Assembly: GCA_020161265.1 (NCBI GenBank)
Contig: JAIUOC010000007.1
Coordinates: forward strand, 186,001-250,000
DNA: 64,000 nt
DNA from: Chloroflexota bacterium
GTDB lineage: Bacteria > Chloroflexota > Chloroflexia > Chloroflexales > Herpetosiphonaceae
Direction: 5' to 3'
Under the pieces are notes generated by a model. It ran no database searches. It worked only from the letters and a program-made list of their open reading frames with translations, and was not told the DNA's origin. A program made the translations under genes and the position numbers. This document shows, one piece after another, positions 43,900 through 52,640 of the stretch (positions within the stretch are counted from its first letter, which is position 1; each line of letters begins with the position of its first letter).

Positions 43900-44814
43900 T
43901 TAATCGTTCAACAATGGCTCATCGGCGTGCACCGCTGCCACGGCTGGCTCATCGCCACGTTGATAGGCAAACGCCATGCGCGGTGTATTATGCGCCCAGC
44001 CAAATTCACCTTGGGCATTCAACACGATACAGCCCGCTAAGCCTTGCACCCGTCGCTCCAAAAAGGCTATATTGGCCTTAGCCGCCTCATGCGGGGTAGC
44101 AGTTCGTAGCTGATCAGCTACGCTTTTGGCAAGGCAAACCTTCATAATCGATTCACCCCAACCAGTTGTTGAGCAGCCGCCAGTTTCGTTATCGGCATAT
44201 AAACCACTGCCAACCAAAGGCGAATCGCCAACCCGCCCCGGCAATTTATTGGGAATCCCACCGGTCGAAGTAGCTGCGGCAATTGTGCCAAAACTGTCGA
44301 GCGCCACTGCCCCAACCGTATCATGGGCCGAATGAAACGCATCACGGCCTTTATATTGCGGGTTAGCTTGTTGCTCCTGCCATCGCTGGCGTTCGCGCTC
44401 CACCACCAACTCCGCTGGATCGCACAACTCCGCGCCATGCTCGATTGCAAATTGTTCAGCGCCATTGCCAACAATCAACACATAATCGCTTTCCAGCACT
44501 TGACGAGCAACACTAATCGGATGGCGCACCCGTTGGACTGCGGCGACCGAGCCAGCCCGCATACTTGCGCCATCCATAATCCCTGCATCCAATTCAACTT
44601 CGCCAATCGCATTGAGAAACGAACCCACCCCAGCATCAAATGTCGGGTCATCTTCGAGCACCCGCACCGCTGCCTCAACTGCATCGAGCGCAGTTCCCCC
44701 TTGCGCCAACACAGCCCAACCAGCCGCTAGTGCCGCTAAACAGCCTTGTTTGTGGGCCTCAACTTGATCATCGGGCATATTCCAAGCCCCACCATGGACA
44801 ATCAGGGCGATCAT
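43900..44814 (-). CDS. Isoaspartyl peptidase/L-asparaginase (Ntn hydrolase)
   Basis: A 304-residue Ntn-hydrolase proenzyme that cleaves itself at the Thr nucleophile. The site is HDTVGAVALDSFGTIAAATS, where T near residue 170 becomes the new N-terminus of the beta subunit. STGGIPNKLPGRVGDSPLVG provides the substrate glycine-arginine loop. The N-terminal ALIVHGGAWNMPD and LEDDPTFDAGVGSFLNAIGE are family signatures. It hydrolyses isoaspartyl dipeptides and asparagine, releasing ammonia. AAAGGAG precedes the ATG. No signal peptide, so it is cytoplasmic. Confidence 0.93.
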   Translation of the reverse strand: MIALIVHGGAWNMPDDQVEAHKQGCLAALAAGWAVLAQGGTALDAVEAAVRVLEDDPTFDAGVGSFLNAIGEVELDAGIMDGASMRAGSVAAVQRVRHPISVARQVLESDYVLIVGNGAEQFAIEHGAELCDPAELVVERERQRWQEQQANPQYKGRDAFHSAHDTVGAVALDSFGTIAAATSTGGIPNKLPGRVGDSPLVGSGLYADNETGGCSTTGWGESIMKVCLAKSVADQLRTATPHEAAKANIAFLERRVQGLAGCIVLNAQGEFGWAHNTPRMAFAYQRGDEPAVAAVHADEPLLND

Positions 44815-44867
44815 CGCTGCTCCTTTGCTGCGAAGAATGAATGCTTCAATGGTTGGTATTTTAATCG

Positions 44868-45075
44868 AATTCTGGGGATCGGGGGTTAGCGGCTGGGGAT
44901 TGGGGATCGGGATTTAACGCAGAGGTGCAGAGCGGAGCAGTAGCTTTGGGCTATTGGTCAGCAAAGATCAATTGGAAAGGCTAACCCTGTTCCGCTAGCC
45001 TAACGCCAAGAGCCTGATCATTGATGGTTAAAACGTAGATTCCGATCCCCAACCCCCAACAACCGATCACCAATA
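44868..45075. repeat. Dispersed GGGGATCGG repeat cluster
   Basis: GGGGATCGGGGGTTAGCGGC and GGGGATTGGGGATCGGG (44875-44915) pair with CCGATCCCCAACCCCCAACA near 45037. TTTAACGCAGAGGTGCAGAG matches 30178-30203. This is the same intergenic repeat family as at 30131 and 36624. No gene is visible in this 261-bp gap. Confidence 0.6.
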
Positions 45076-45834
45076 TTACTTCATCGCCATCAAAATTTGC
45101 CATTGGCTAGTTTCATCGAATGGCACAATTGGCAAGACCGCATCGCCAAACACTGCTTGCAAGCGCAACCCAGCCCGTTGCACCTGTTGCTGCCATTCGG
45201 GGAAGGTATACAAACGAATGCGCTCACCTGGGTGCACCGCCTCGCCGCCATTTGGCTCGATATAGCGATAGGCAGTTTCGATTGTGCCTGTGGTTGGGCT
45301 AAAATGCGATTCGCGCAGCACATAGCCCGGCCCAACTTGATGCCAACCACGCCGATAGTGCTGCATATAACTGCCAATTTGATAGGGATTAATACATTGC
45401 AACACCAGCCGTCCCTGTGGCACAAGATGATCAGCCAAATCATTCAGTAATTGCTGATGCTCAAAATCGCTGAAAAAGCCCAACGAGCTATTCATAATCA
45501 GCACCACATCGTACATACCTAAATCATCAAGTTTGCGCATATCGCCAGCAATCACCCGGGCAGGCAGTTGCTCAGCAGCGATTTGGGCGCTAAGCTGATT
45601 AACCAACGGCGTTGCTAATTCAACCCCATCAACGTGATAGCCACGCCGCGCCAAGCCCAGCAAATGCCGCCCATTGCCACACGCCAAATCCAAAACGCGC
45701 ATATCGGGGGTTAAATTCAAAATCATTTCTAGAAAATCAACTTCATTGCTAGTAAGGCTTGCGGCAACGTCGGAATAGGTCGCAAACTCGTGAATTTGAA
45801 ATAATTCTTCCCACCACATCCGCTGTTCATCCAT
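45076..45834 (-). CDS. Class I SAM-dependent methyltransferase
   Basis: A 252-residue methyltransferase; ATG 45834 with GCGAGG upstream is preferred to the TTG two codons earlier. The SAM motif I is MRVLDLACGNGRHLLGLARR (~43-62), with motif II VDGVELATPL and motif IV YDVVLIMNSSLGFFSD. The loop VLQCINPYQIG follows. It acts in the cytoplasm on an unknown small molecule or nucleic acid. It is monocistronic and divergent from the PAS-STAS genes (51 bp between starts), so promoters overlap. Confidence 0.88.
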   Translation of the reverse strand: MDEQRMWWEELFQIHEFATYSDVAASLTSNEVDFLEMILNLTPDMRVLDLACGNGRHLLGLARRGYHVDGVELATPLVNQLSAQIAAEQLPARVIAGDMRKLDDLGMYDVVLIMNSSLGFFSDFEHQQLLNDLADHLVPQGRLVLQCINPYQIGSYMQHYRRGWHQVGPGYVLRESHFSPTTGTIETAYRYIEPNGGEAVHPGERIRLYTFPEWQQQVQRAGLRLQAVFGDAVLPIVPFDETSQWQILMAMK

Positions 45835-45885
45835 TGCCAACCTCGCTTATAATCTACAAACAATGCCAGTGATTGAGGGTCGCAT

Positions 45886-46746
45886 ATGTTGCCAGAAACA
45901 CTTATCCAACAGATGAGCCATGGCTGGGTTCACGCCCCGATTGCCTCGCTGATTTACCATCGCAGTGGCCGCGCCGAATTGCTCAACCTCGCCGGAATGG
46001 AGTTATTGCAATATCAGCCAGAAGAGGCTGCCCTAGCTCAACAACATTATAATCTGCATCGTGACCCTTCACTCCAAGCGCCGCTAACCAAAAGTGCCAT
46101 TGCCTCAGCTTTTGAAGGCAAAAAAACTCGCATTGGTGAGTTGGATTATGAGTTGCTGAATGTACATGCGCGGCCTTCTGGCAAACATATTGTGGCGCGA
46201 CTCAATCTGGCTCCGCTGCGAGTCGAAGCCAAAACTGGCGAGTATATTGTGGCATTTTTTACCGATATCACGCCCCAAGTAACCATGCGCCGCGAACTCG
46301 ATAGCCGCAAGCACGAAATTCAACAGGCTGAACAGCAACAGGAAGCGCTGCGAGCCGAAATCGAAGCCCGTTCAGCGCCAGTCGTACCAGTTTTGCCAGG
46401 CATTTTGGTCTTGCCCTTGGTTGGCGCAGTCGATTCACGGCGGGCCGAATATGTCTTGAATTGTTTGCTCGAAGCAGCGTCCGAGCATAGCGCCGATACG
46501 CTATTGCTCGATGTTACGGGCATTCCGGTGGTCGATACGGCTGTGGCCAATTATCTGCTGCAAGCCATCAAAGCGCTCAAATTGCTTGGCACCGATACAA
46601 TTGTGGTTGGCATCAGCCCTGAAATTGCTCAAACCTTGGTGCAACTGGGCCTGCGGCTGGAAGATATTACCACTCGCGCCGATTTGCAAAGTGGCTTGCA
46701 AACCGCCCTTCGTCGCCAAGGCCAAATGATTCGTGCTCGTTCGTGA
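45886..46746 (+). CDS. PAS-STAS stressosome-like protein, copy 1 (RsbR-type)
   Basis: A 286-residue protein. Residues ~1-135 are a PAS-like sensor (ASLIYHRSGRAELLNLAGME, then YIVAFFTDITPQVTMRRELD). A coiled-coil linker (~136-165) leads to a STAS domain (~168-275): VPVLPGILVLPLVGAVDSRR and LDVTGIPVVDTAVANYLLQA. In RsbR/RsbS proteins the Thr/Ser of TGIPVVDT is phosphorylated by RsbT-type kinases; here both threonines are kept. It would sense a signal and form part of a stressosome or anti-anti-sigma switch. The next gene is a paralogue 9 bp downstream. Confidence 0.87.
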   Translation: MLPETLIQQMSHGWVHAPIASLIYHRSGRAELLNLAGMELLQYQPEEAALAQQHYNLHRDPSLQAPLTKSAIASAFEGKKTRIGELDYELLNVHARPSGKHIVARLNLAPLRVEAKTGEYIVAFFTDITPQVTMRRELDSRKHEIQQAEQQQEALRAEIEARSAPVVPVLPGILVLPLVGAVDSRRAEYVLNCLLEAASEHSADTLLLDVTGIPVVDTAVANYLLQAIKALKLLGTDTIVVGISPEIAQTLVQLGLRLEDITTRADLQSGLQTALRRQGQMIRARS

Positions 46747-46755
46747 GGTGCGCCC

Positions 46756-47610
46756 ATGGCTCCTAGCTTAAATACACTCATTCGCAGCAGCGCTTGGTCG
46801 GTTATGTCAATCGGTTCAGCCATTTACGACAAAACGGGCAAGGCGATTTATACCAACACTGCCTTGCGGCGGATTTTCAATCTCAGCCCAGCCGAAATGC
46901 TGGAACTCCAAGAAAATTACAATTTATTTGATGATCCTTCCTTGGCAACCCCTGAATTACAAGCCGATCTGAAACGGGCATTTGCTGGCGAAGAAGTTTT
47001 TTTGCCAATTTTAGATTATGTGATTGTTGATGCCCATGGCCAGCCGAGCAACCGCCATTTAGCTGCACGCTTTTTGCTCAAGCCTGTGGGCGATGCTACA
47101 CCACCAGAATATGTCGTGGGTTATTTCCACGATGTCAGCGAATCGCTCGAGTTAGAAGCCCAAATTAGCGCTCGGCGTGACGAAATCGAACGTATGAGCC
47201 AGCAAGATTCATTGCTCAAGGCCGAAATTGCCGCCCGCGCCGTGCCAGTTGTGCCAATTCTGCCAGGAATTTTAGTATTGCCCTTGGTCGGTGGCATCGA
47301 CCCAATGCAAGCCGACCAAATTATTACCGCCTTGTTGCAAGCCAGCTCACGCAGCAACGCCGATACCGTGATCTTGGATTTAACTGGCGTGCCGGTGGTC
47401 GATACGGCGGTGGCAAACTATATTTTGCAGGCGATCAACGCGCTTAAATTGCTTGGTACTGAAACAATTGTAGTCGGCATTAGCAACGAAATTGCTCAAA
47501 CTATCGTGCAATTGGGCATTCGCTTGGATACAATCGCCACTCGCGCCGATTTGCAAAGCGGCTTAATGGCCGCGCTCGAACGCCAAAACTTGACGATCGA
47601 GTCGATCTAA
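46756..47610 (+). CDS. PAS-STAS stressosome-like protein, copy 2 (RsbR-type)
   Basis: A 284-residue paralogue of the preceding protein and its likely tandem duplicate. The STAS parts are close to identical in key places (LDLTGVPVVDTAVANYILQA; ADLQSGL near the end), whereas the PAS parts differ much more (AIYDKTGKAIYTNTALRRIF). This suggests a shared output with different inputs. GTGAGG precedes the ATG. No RsbT or RsbU-type gene follows in the window; the next gene is a receiver-HTH fusion. Confidence 0.87.
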   Translation: MAPSLNTLIRSSAWSVMSIGSAIYDKTGKAIYTNTALRRIFNLSPAEMLELQENYNLFDDPSLATPELQADLKRAFAGEEVFLPILDYVIVDAHGQPSNRHLAARFLLKPVGDATPPEYVVGYFHDVSESLELEAQISARRDEIERMSQQDSLLKAEIAARAVPVVPILPGILVLPLVGGIDPMQADQIITALLQASSRSNADTVILDLTGVPVVDTAVANYILQAINALKLLGTETIVVGISNEIAQTIVQLGIRLDTIATRADLQSGLMAALERQNLTIESI

Positions 47611-47687
47611 CATGCTATAATCGCTGCATTAGGCATGGTCAAGTTGGTTACGCCCTAACGTAGCCTTTGTGGATAGGAATTCTGGTT

Positions 47688-48719
47688 TTGAGCTTCATTC
47701 TGTTGCTTGATGAGGATCGGGCGTTTTCGGCCACGCTCGCTCGTACTTTAGAGATGGCCAGTTATCGGGTGATGCGCGAATGGACTGAAACCAGTGCTCG
47801 CGAGGTTGCTCGTACCCAACAGCCCGATCTCATTTTGCTCGATCTTGAACTGGGCCGCGAGCAAGGCTGGGCCTTACTCGATGAATTGGTGAGCTTAGGC
47901 CTGCGGGTCATGGTAATGTCGCATCGCAGCAGCGCCGAAGATATTGCCCGTGGTCTACGTGCTGGCGCGACCGATTATATTACCAAGCCCTACCGCACCG
48001 AAGAATTGCTGGCACGGATTGCGATTCGCTTGCGCCAAGCGCCACCACCCGCCTTGCAACGCGCCGATACGCGCACACCCAAACTGGCCGAGCCAGTCAT
48101 CGAAACTCCTGTAGCTGCACCAGCGGTTGAGGCCGAAACCCCAACCCTGAATATTCCGCTTGGGCAACGCCTGCGCCAAGCTCGCAAATTGCGTAATATC
48201 TCGCTGGTTCAAGCCAATTTGGATACCAAAATCCAAATGTACTATATTCAGGCGATCGAAGAAGAGAAATATGCCTTGCTGCCGCGTGGCACTGCCGCCG
48301 AAGAGATTGTGCAACGCTATGCCCAATTTTTGAGCGAAGATCCCGATCAGGCGTTGGCCGAATTTCGGCGTTTGCACCATAGCGATGTTGAAACCCTGCG
48401 CAATTTGGGTGGTCAGCCCGTGCGCTATCGACGGCGCGTGTCGTGGCCGTTGATATTGAGCTTGGTTGCGTTGCTAACCTGTGGGCTAGCCTCTGGCGCA
48501 ATTGCCTTGATTTTCCCTGAAGAAACCCGCAATGTTACAACCAATGTGCGGGCGATGTTCAGCGACCCAACTGCTACTCCAACGCTCACGCCAACCCCCA
48601 CCGCTACGCCTAGCCCTACGCCAACATTAACGCCGACTGCTACGCCTAGCCCTACGCCAACATTAACGCCCGAACCAAGCCCAACCCTTGACCCGAATGC
48701 GCCCACGGCGACACCATAA
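47688..48719 (+). CDS. Membrane-bound receiver-HTH fusion (response regulator plus RodZ-like HTH)
   Basis: A 343-residue fusion. TTG 47688 is the probable start (GGATAGGA 9 bases upstream); another TTG at 47667 adds residues that do not fit a receiver. Residues 1-115 are a receiver domain (LILLDLELGREQGWALL contains the phosphoacceptor Asp; DYITKPYRTEELLARI the conserved Lys). A Pro/Ala linker leads to a RodZ/HTH_25 type helix-turn-helix (~154-225, GQRLRQARKLRNISLVQANL). One membrane span lies at ~250-275, followed by an outside Pro/Thr tail of PTPTATPSPTPTLTP repeats. This is a rare order: cytoplasmic receiver, DNA-binding-like HTH, membrane anchor and wall-spanning tail. It may tie phosphorelay input to cell shape or envelope control. 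Confidence 0.8.
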   Translation: MSFILLLDEDRAFSATLARTLEMASYRVMREWTETSAREVARTQQPDLILLDLELGREQGWALLDELVSLGLRVMVMSHRSSAEDIARGLRAGATDYITKPYRTEELLARIAIRLRQAPPPALQRADTRTPKLAEPVIETPVAAPAVEAETPTLNIPLGQRLRQARKLRNISLVQANLDTKIQMYYIQAIEEEKYALLPRGTAAEEIVQRYAQFLSEDPDQALAEFRRLHHSDVETLRNLGGQPVRYRRRVSWPLILSLVALLTCGLASGAIALIFPEETRNVTTNVRAMFSDPTATPTLTPTPTATPSPTPTLTPTATPSPTPTLTPEPSPTLDPNAPTATP

Positions 48720-48728
48720 GGAGTTTGT

Positions 48729-50009
48729 ATGTCAATTAAAGCTGATCGCTGGATTAAGCGCATGGCCCAAGAGCACGGCATGATCGAGCCATTTGTTGAT
48801 GGTCAAGTGCGCGGCGGAGTCGTTTCGTATGGCTTATCGTCGTATGGCTACGATATTCGGATTGCTGATGAATTTAAAATTTTCACCAATGTCAATTCGG
48901 CAATTATCGACCCCAAAAACTTCGACCCACGCTCGTTTGTCGATGTCAAAGCTGATGTTTGTATCATTCCACCAAACTCGTTTGTACTATGCCGCACGAT
49001 CGAATACTTCCGCATTCCGCGCAATGTGCTCTGTGTTTGTGTTGGCAAATCGACCTATGCACGCTGTTTTAGTGGCGACACGCGGGTTGCACTGGTTGAT
49101 GGCACAAACCCAACCTTAGCAGAAATGGCCAAGCGTTCAGAGCAAGGCGAACTATTTTGGGGTTATAGCATTGGGCCAAATGGCCGAATCATCGTGACGT
49201 TACTGGAGCAACCACGCTATATTGGGCGCGATAGCTTGTTAGAAATCACGCTCGATAATGGTCAAACTATTCAATGTACCCCTGACCATGAGTTTATGCG
49301 CCGCGATGGCACAATGGTGCAGGCCGCAAATCTACGCCCAAATGATTCGTTGATGCCATTGTATCGCCAGCTTTTTCGTGGCTATGAAATGGTCTATCAA
49401 TTGATTAATGGCCATTATTTTCCAACCCATCGCTTAGCTGATGAGTGGAATATTCGCCACAATATTTACGCTGATCAAGCCAATACCCATCGTTATCATA
49501 TCGACCATGATCGGCTCAATAATCAGCCTTGGAACATCATGCGGATGGATGCTGAATATCGCCAAGTGCGCCAACCCGCAACTTCCCAATCAATCCTTTC
49601 GTTAAATGATCAGCGCAACCAGACCAATCAACAGCATTATCGCCAAGCGCTCCCTGTGCAAAATACGCAGCAACCAGTCAACCACAAAATCACGGCAATC
49701 AAGGAATTGGCTGGAACGCATGATGTTTATTGTTTATCAGTGCCTGAGGCTGGCAATTTTGCGCTTGATGCAGGGGTTTTTGTTTCAAATTGTGGTCTGA
49801 TCGCGAATGTAACGCCCTTCGAGCCAGGTTGGGAAGGCTATGTGACAATCGAAATTAGCAATACAACGCCATTGCCTGCCAAAATCTATGCCAACGAAGG
49901 CATTGCCCAAGTGCTGTTTTTCGAGGGTGATGAGTTGCCAGAAGTGGCTTATGACGATCGTTCGGGCAAATATCAAGGCCAAACTGGCGTGACCTTGCCA
50001 CGAATTTAA
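48729..50009 (+). CDS. dcd: dCTP deaminase precursor interrupted by an intein
   Basis: A 426-residue precursor with AAGGAG before the ATG. Residues 1-112 and 355-426 together form a normal 184-residue dCTP deaminase, which makes dUTP from dCTP for thymidylate synthesis. The extein junction lies in the active site: STYAR-112 is followed, after the insert, by [20 protein letters not shown]. The catalytic arginine would be R112, beside the junction, and the catalytic glutamate E375. Without splicing the enzyme should be inactive, so the intein must work. The gene is 9 bp downstream of the receiver-HTH gene and 81 bp before acpS. Confidence 0.93.
   Translation: MSIKADRWIKRMAQEHGMIEPFVDGQVRGGVVSYGLSSYGYDIRIADEFKIFTNVNSAIIDPKNFDPRSFVDVKADVCIIPPNSFVLCRTIEYFRIPRNVLCVCVGKSTYARCFSGDTRVALVDGTNPTLAEMAKRSEQGELFWGYSIGPNGRIIVTLLEQPRYIGRDSLLEITLDNGQTIQCTPDHEFMRRDGTMVQAANLRPNDSLMPLYRQLFRGYEMVYQLINGHYFPTHRLADEWNIRHNIYADQANTHRYHIDHDRLNNQPWNIMRMDAEYRQVRQPATSQSILSLNDQRNQTNQQHYRQALPVQNTQQPVNHKITAIKELAGTHDVYCLSVPEAGNFALDAGVFVSNCGLIANVTPFEPGWEGYVTIEISNTTPLPAKIYANEGIAQVLFFEGDELPEVAYDDRSGKYQGQTGVTLPRI
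49065..49790 (+). mobile_element. Intein with HNH homing endonuclease inside dcd
   Basis: The 242-residue intein runs from C113 to N354. Block A is [13 protein letters not shown], block B is [10 protein letters not shown] (with TxxH), block F is [18 protein letters not shown] and block G is VFVSN followed by Cys+1. Splicing would use C113, N354 and C355. The residue before the final Asn is Ser, not the usual His, so the Asn cyclisation step lacks its common helper. Between the splicing blocks, [20 protein letters not shown] is an HNH-type homing endonuclease core, giving the element the means to move into intein-free dcd alleles. Confidence 0.9.
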
Positions 50010-50090
50010 TCATTAATTTGGCCATTTTAATAAATCAGCATACAATACAAATAACCACCATGTTCGTGGTAGCGAGGAAGTGAATACTTT

Positions 50091-50474
50091 ATGCTGGTAA
50101 CAGGTGTTGATTTAATCGAGATCGACCGGATCAATCAAGCAGTATCACGTTGGGGCCAACGGTTTGCCCGTCGGGTTTGGACTGAAGCAGAATGGTTGCG
50201 CTGTCGTGATAGTGCTCAGTCGTTAGCGGCACGTTGGGCGGCCAAGGAAGCCGCCGCGAAAGCCCTCGGTGTTGGCCTCAAAGGCATTGGCCACCCCGCA
50301 TGTGCCGTCGCATGGCGTGAAATCGAAGTTGCTAACGACACCCAAGGTAAGCCATTGTTGCGGCTCCACGGCGCAGCCCAACAACGAGCCAACGAACTAG
50401 GCATTCGCCATTGGTCAGTCAGCCTTTCACATAGCGGCGATCAAGCAATCGCGTTTGTGGTGGGCATGGGCTAG
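50091..50474 (+). CDS. acpS: Holo-[acyl-carrier-protein] synthase
   Basis: A 127-residue phosphopantetheinyl transferase of the AcpS type. The metal-binding Asp is in VTGVDLIEIDRI, and the Glu is in RWAAKEAAAKALGVGLKGI. It moves 4'-phosphopantetheine from CoA to acyl carrier protein for fatty acid synthesis. The length is standard. AGCGAGGAAGTG lies upstream of the ATG. It ends 11 bp from the convergent response-regulator gene with no terminator between, so the two transcripts must overlap. Confidence 0.95.
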   Translation: MLVTGVDLIEIDRINQAVSRWGQRFARRVWTEAEWLRCRDSAQSLAARWAAKEAAAKALGVGLKGIGHPACAVAWREIEVANDTQGKPLLRLHGAAQQRANELGIRHWSVSLSHSGDQAIAFVVGMG

Positions 50475-50485
50475 ATCAATAAGGC

Positions 50486-51142
50486 TTAATAACTCTCGCG
50501 CTGATGCAGGCCATGCTCAACTGCCAATAAGGCTGCTTGAGTGCGATCAACGACATCGAGCTTGGATAAAATGGTGCTGACGTGGTTACGAACCGTGCCT
50601 TCGGAAAGCCGTAGTTGCTCGGCAATGCTGGCGTTGGTGTGGCCTGTCGCAATTAAATTGAGCACTGCTAGCTCGCGCTCAGTCAAACGGCCAGTTAATT
50701 GGCTGGCTGGTGGTTGATTGCGCGAGTTGGCAACTTGGCTGAGCAGGCGAGCAGTCACGTTGGGGTCAACATAGGCTTTGCCAGAAACTGTGCCGCGAAT
50801 CGCGCTAACCAAATCGCTATGCGCCATATCCTTGAGCAAATAACCTGCCGCGCCCGCTCGAATCGCCTCAAACAACCATTCATCATCATCATAGGTCGTT
50901 AATACTAAGATTTTAACCAATGGCTGGGCTGCGCTAATTTGGCGAGTAGCCTCGATTCCATTCATAATCGGCATTTTCAGATCCATCAAAATCAGATCTG
51001 GCTGCCATTCTGCACTAAGCTGCACCGCCTCGCGGCCATTGCTAGCGACCGCAATCACCTCAAGATCAGGCGCAAGATTCAGCATGATCGACAAGCCATC
51101 GCGCACAACCGCCTGATCATCACAAATTAATAGTTTGATCAT
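50486..51142 (-). CDS. NarL/FixJ-type response regulator
   Basis: A 218-residue two-component regulator. The receiver has the acidic pocket ICDDQAV, phosphoacceptor Asp in LILMDLKMPIMNG (~54) and Lys in GYLLKDMAHSD (~104). The LuxR-type HTH lies at ~155-210 (LTERELAVLNLIATGHTNAS then EGTVRNHVSTILSKLDV). It is encoded three bases after its partner kinase (TGA GC ATG), so translation is coupled. Likely targets are the TGTCA/TGACA sites between the kinase gene and the giant protein gene. Confidence 0.95.
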   Translation of the reverse strand: MIKLLICDDQAVVRDGLSIMLNLAPDLEVIAVASNGREAVQLSAEWQPDLILMDLKMPIMNGIEATRQISAAQPLVKILVLTTYDDDEWLFEAIRAGAAGYLLKDMAHSDLVSAIRGTVSGKAYVDPNVTARLLSQVANSRNQPPASQLTGRLTERELAVLNLIATGHTNASIAEQLRLSEGTVRNHVSTILSKLDVVDRTQAALLAVEHGLHQRESY

Positions 51143-51145
51143 TGC

Positions 51146-52459
51146 TCAACCCTTTGTTGTAAAGCGTAATTCGACCCAAGTACCCAGCCCAGGCTCGCTA
51201 TTAATGCTGAGCTGGCCGCCCAACTCCGCAGCTCGTTCATACATGCCTGCGATGCCAAAATGATCAGCACCCACGATCAAGTGTGGCTCAAAGCCACAAC
51301 CATCATCGCGCACTGCTAAACTTAATTCAGCCCCAACGCTGCTTAATTGAATGTTCAAGTGTTGCGCATTGGCATGGCGAATCGCGTTGCGAATCGCTTC
51401 TTGGGCGACGCGATAGATGCAGGTTTCAAGTTCAAGGGCGAGTGGCGGCAGCTTCGGCGTAATATTCAGCTCAAGTTTAATCTGCGTTGTACTCGCCAAT
51501 TGTTCAGCCAACTGCTGGAGCGCCAACACTAAGCCCAAATCATCCAAAGGGCGGGCACGCAGGGCTTTGAGCGCCAAGCGGGTTTCTTGCAAGCCATGGC
51601 GGGCGGCATCAAGCGCCGAATCTTGCAGCTTATGGCTGGTGGTCGGCTCAATTTCACGGTAAAGTTTGGCGGCCTCAAGTTGCACAATCAAGCCGCTCAG
51701 GGCATGGGCCAAGGTGTCGTGCAACTCGCGGGCGACGCGGTTGCGCTCACGGCTAATTGTTAAACGTTCTTGCGTGCCAGCATAATCGCGCAATTGCTCA
51801 TGGGCTTGAATCAAGGCCGCATTTTGCAGCCGCAAACGTTGTACCAAAGCTGATAGCGCATAGCCAAACACCAAAAACGTGCTGGTTTGGACAATTGTGA
51901 TCGCAACAGCCGAGCTAAAACGGGGGGCACGTAGCAAAATTGGCAGCAAAATTAATGCCCCAGTTACCAGACAAAACCAAACCACCTGCCGCCATGTATA
52001 TTGCCACGCCACAATCACAACTGCCACACACAGCATTGGGCACAAGCGCATCACGACTAGCCCTGGCTCGGCTGTAATTGGGCCAGGCCCGCTAGTAATT
52101 AATGGGGTTAGCAGAATTGGCACAACCGAAATCAGCCCAATAATCAAGGGCATAAACACCCGCCCCAAACGCTGTTGAGCCGCATCCCAGCTTGCCAAGC
52201 CAAACACAACTCCCGCCAAGGTGATATGAATCGCATAGTAGAACCATGGCAAGGGGCTAGTATCAGGTCGCGACATCAACGAAACCCAATCTAGGCCCGT
52301 TAAAATCAAAAAATAGCTAATCCAGAGCAAGGCCACACTTTGCAGGATGCGTTTGATCGATAGGCCACCGCTGAATTGCTCAGCTTCATGAGTGTGATTG
52401 GAATTGGATATCGAGTGGGTTTCTGGTTGCAGGCGTTTAGCTAAATCTTGGAATAACAT
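51146..52459 (-). CDS. NarX/DesK-type sensor histidine kinase
   Basis: A 437-residue kinase; ATG 52459 is chosen for its AAGGAA ribosome site, 26 codons inside the longest frame. About five or six membrane spans fill residues ~40-215. A HisKA_3 dimerisation domain follows (RERNRVARELHDTLAHALSG with the phospho-His), then an ATPase domain with N box VAQEAIRNAIRHANAQ, G box RDDGCGFEP and FGIAGMYERAAELGGQL. It would sense a membrane or envelope signal and phosphorylate the regulator encoded just downstream. The promoter lies in the 295-bp gap shared with the giant surface protein gene. Confidence 0.94.
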   Translation of the reverse strand: MLFQDLAKRLQPETHSISNSNHTHEAEQFSGGLSIKRILQSVALLWISYFLILTGLDWVSLMSRPDTSPLPWFYYAIHITLAGVVFGLASWDAAQQRLGRVFMPLIIGLISVVPILLTPLITSGPGPITAEPGLVVMRLCPMLCVAVVIVAWQYTWRQVVWFCLVTGALILLPILLRAPRFSSAVAITIVQTSTFLVFGYALSALVQRLRLQNAALIQAHEQLRDYAGTQERLTISRERNRVARELHDTLAHALSGLIVQLEAAKLYREIEPTTSHKLQDSALDAARHGLQETRLALKALRARPLDDLGLVLALQQLAEQLASTTQIKLELNITPKLPPLALELETCIYRVAQEAIRNAIRHANAQHLNIQLSSVGAELSLAVRDDGCGFEPHLIVGADHFGIAGMYERAAELGGQLSINSEPGLGTWVELRFTTKG

Positions 52460-52535
52460 AGGCGTTCCTTGCAGTGGTGGCGGGTTAGCAGCCCTCAGGG
52501 CATTATAGCATGGCCGTTTGTGCCCTAGCAGTGCC

Positions 52536-52640
52536 AAATGTCACCATCCGCATACCCCAAACAATGACAAATGTCATCCCTCTACTTTCGCCAAATAATG
52601 ACATTTTGCACTCAAAAATTAATCAGTGAAGCTGTATACT
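52536..52640. promoter_or_regulatory. Phased TGTCA/TGACA sites and -10 box between the kinase and the giant gene
   Basis: TGTCA at 52539-52543, a perfect palindrome ATGACA-AA-TGTCAT at 52564-52577 and TGACA at 52599-52603 recur with about 33-bp steps, near three helical turns. A TATACT -10 box is at 52635-52640 with no good -35, fitting an activated promoter for the rightward gene. NarL-type regulators bind such inverted or tandem heptamers. The rest of the gap 52460-52754 shows no gene; CTGGAGG precedes the ATG at 52755. Confidence 0.55.

Noticed and set aside
48729-50009. Frameshifted or broken dcd
   Set aside because: The frame is continuous and the 242-residue insert has intein blocks A, B, F and G, so this is an intein and not damage.
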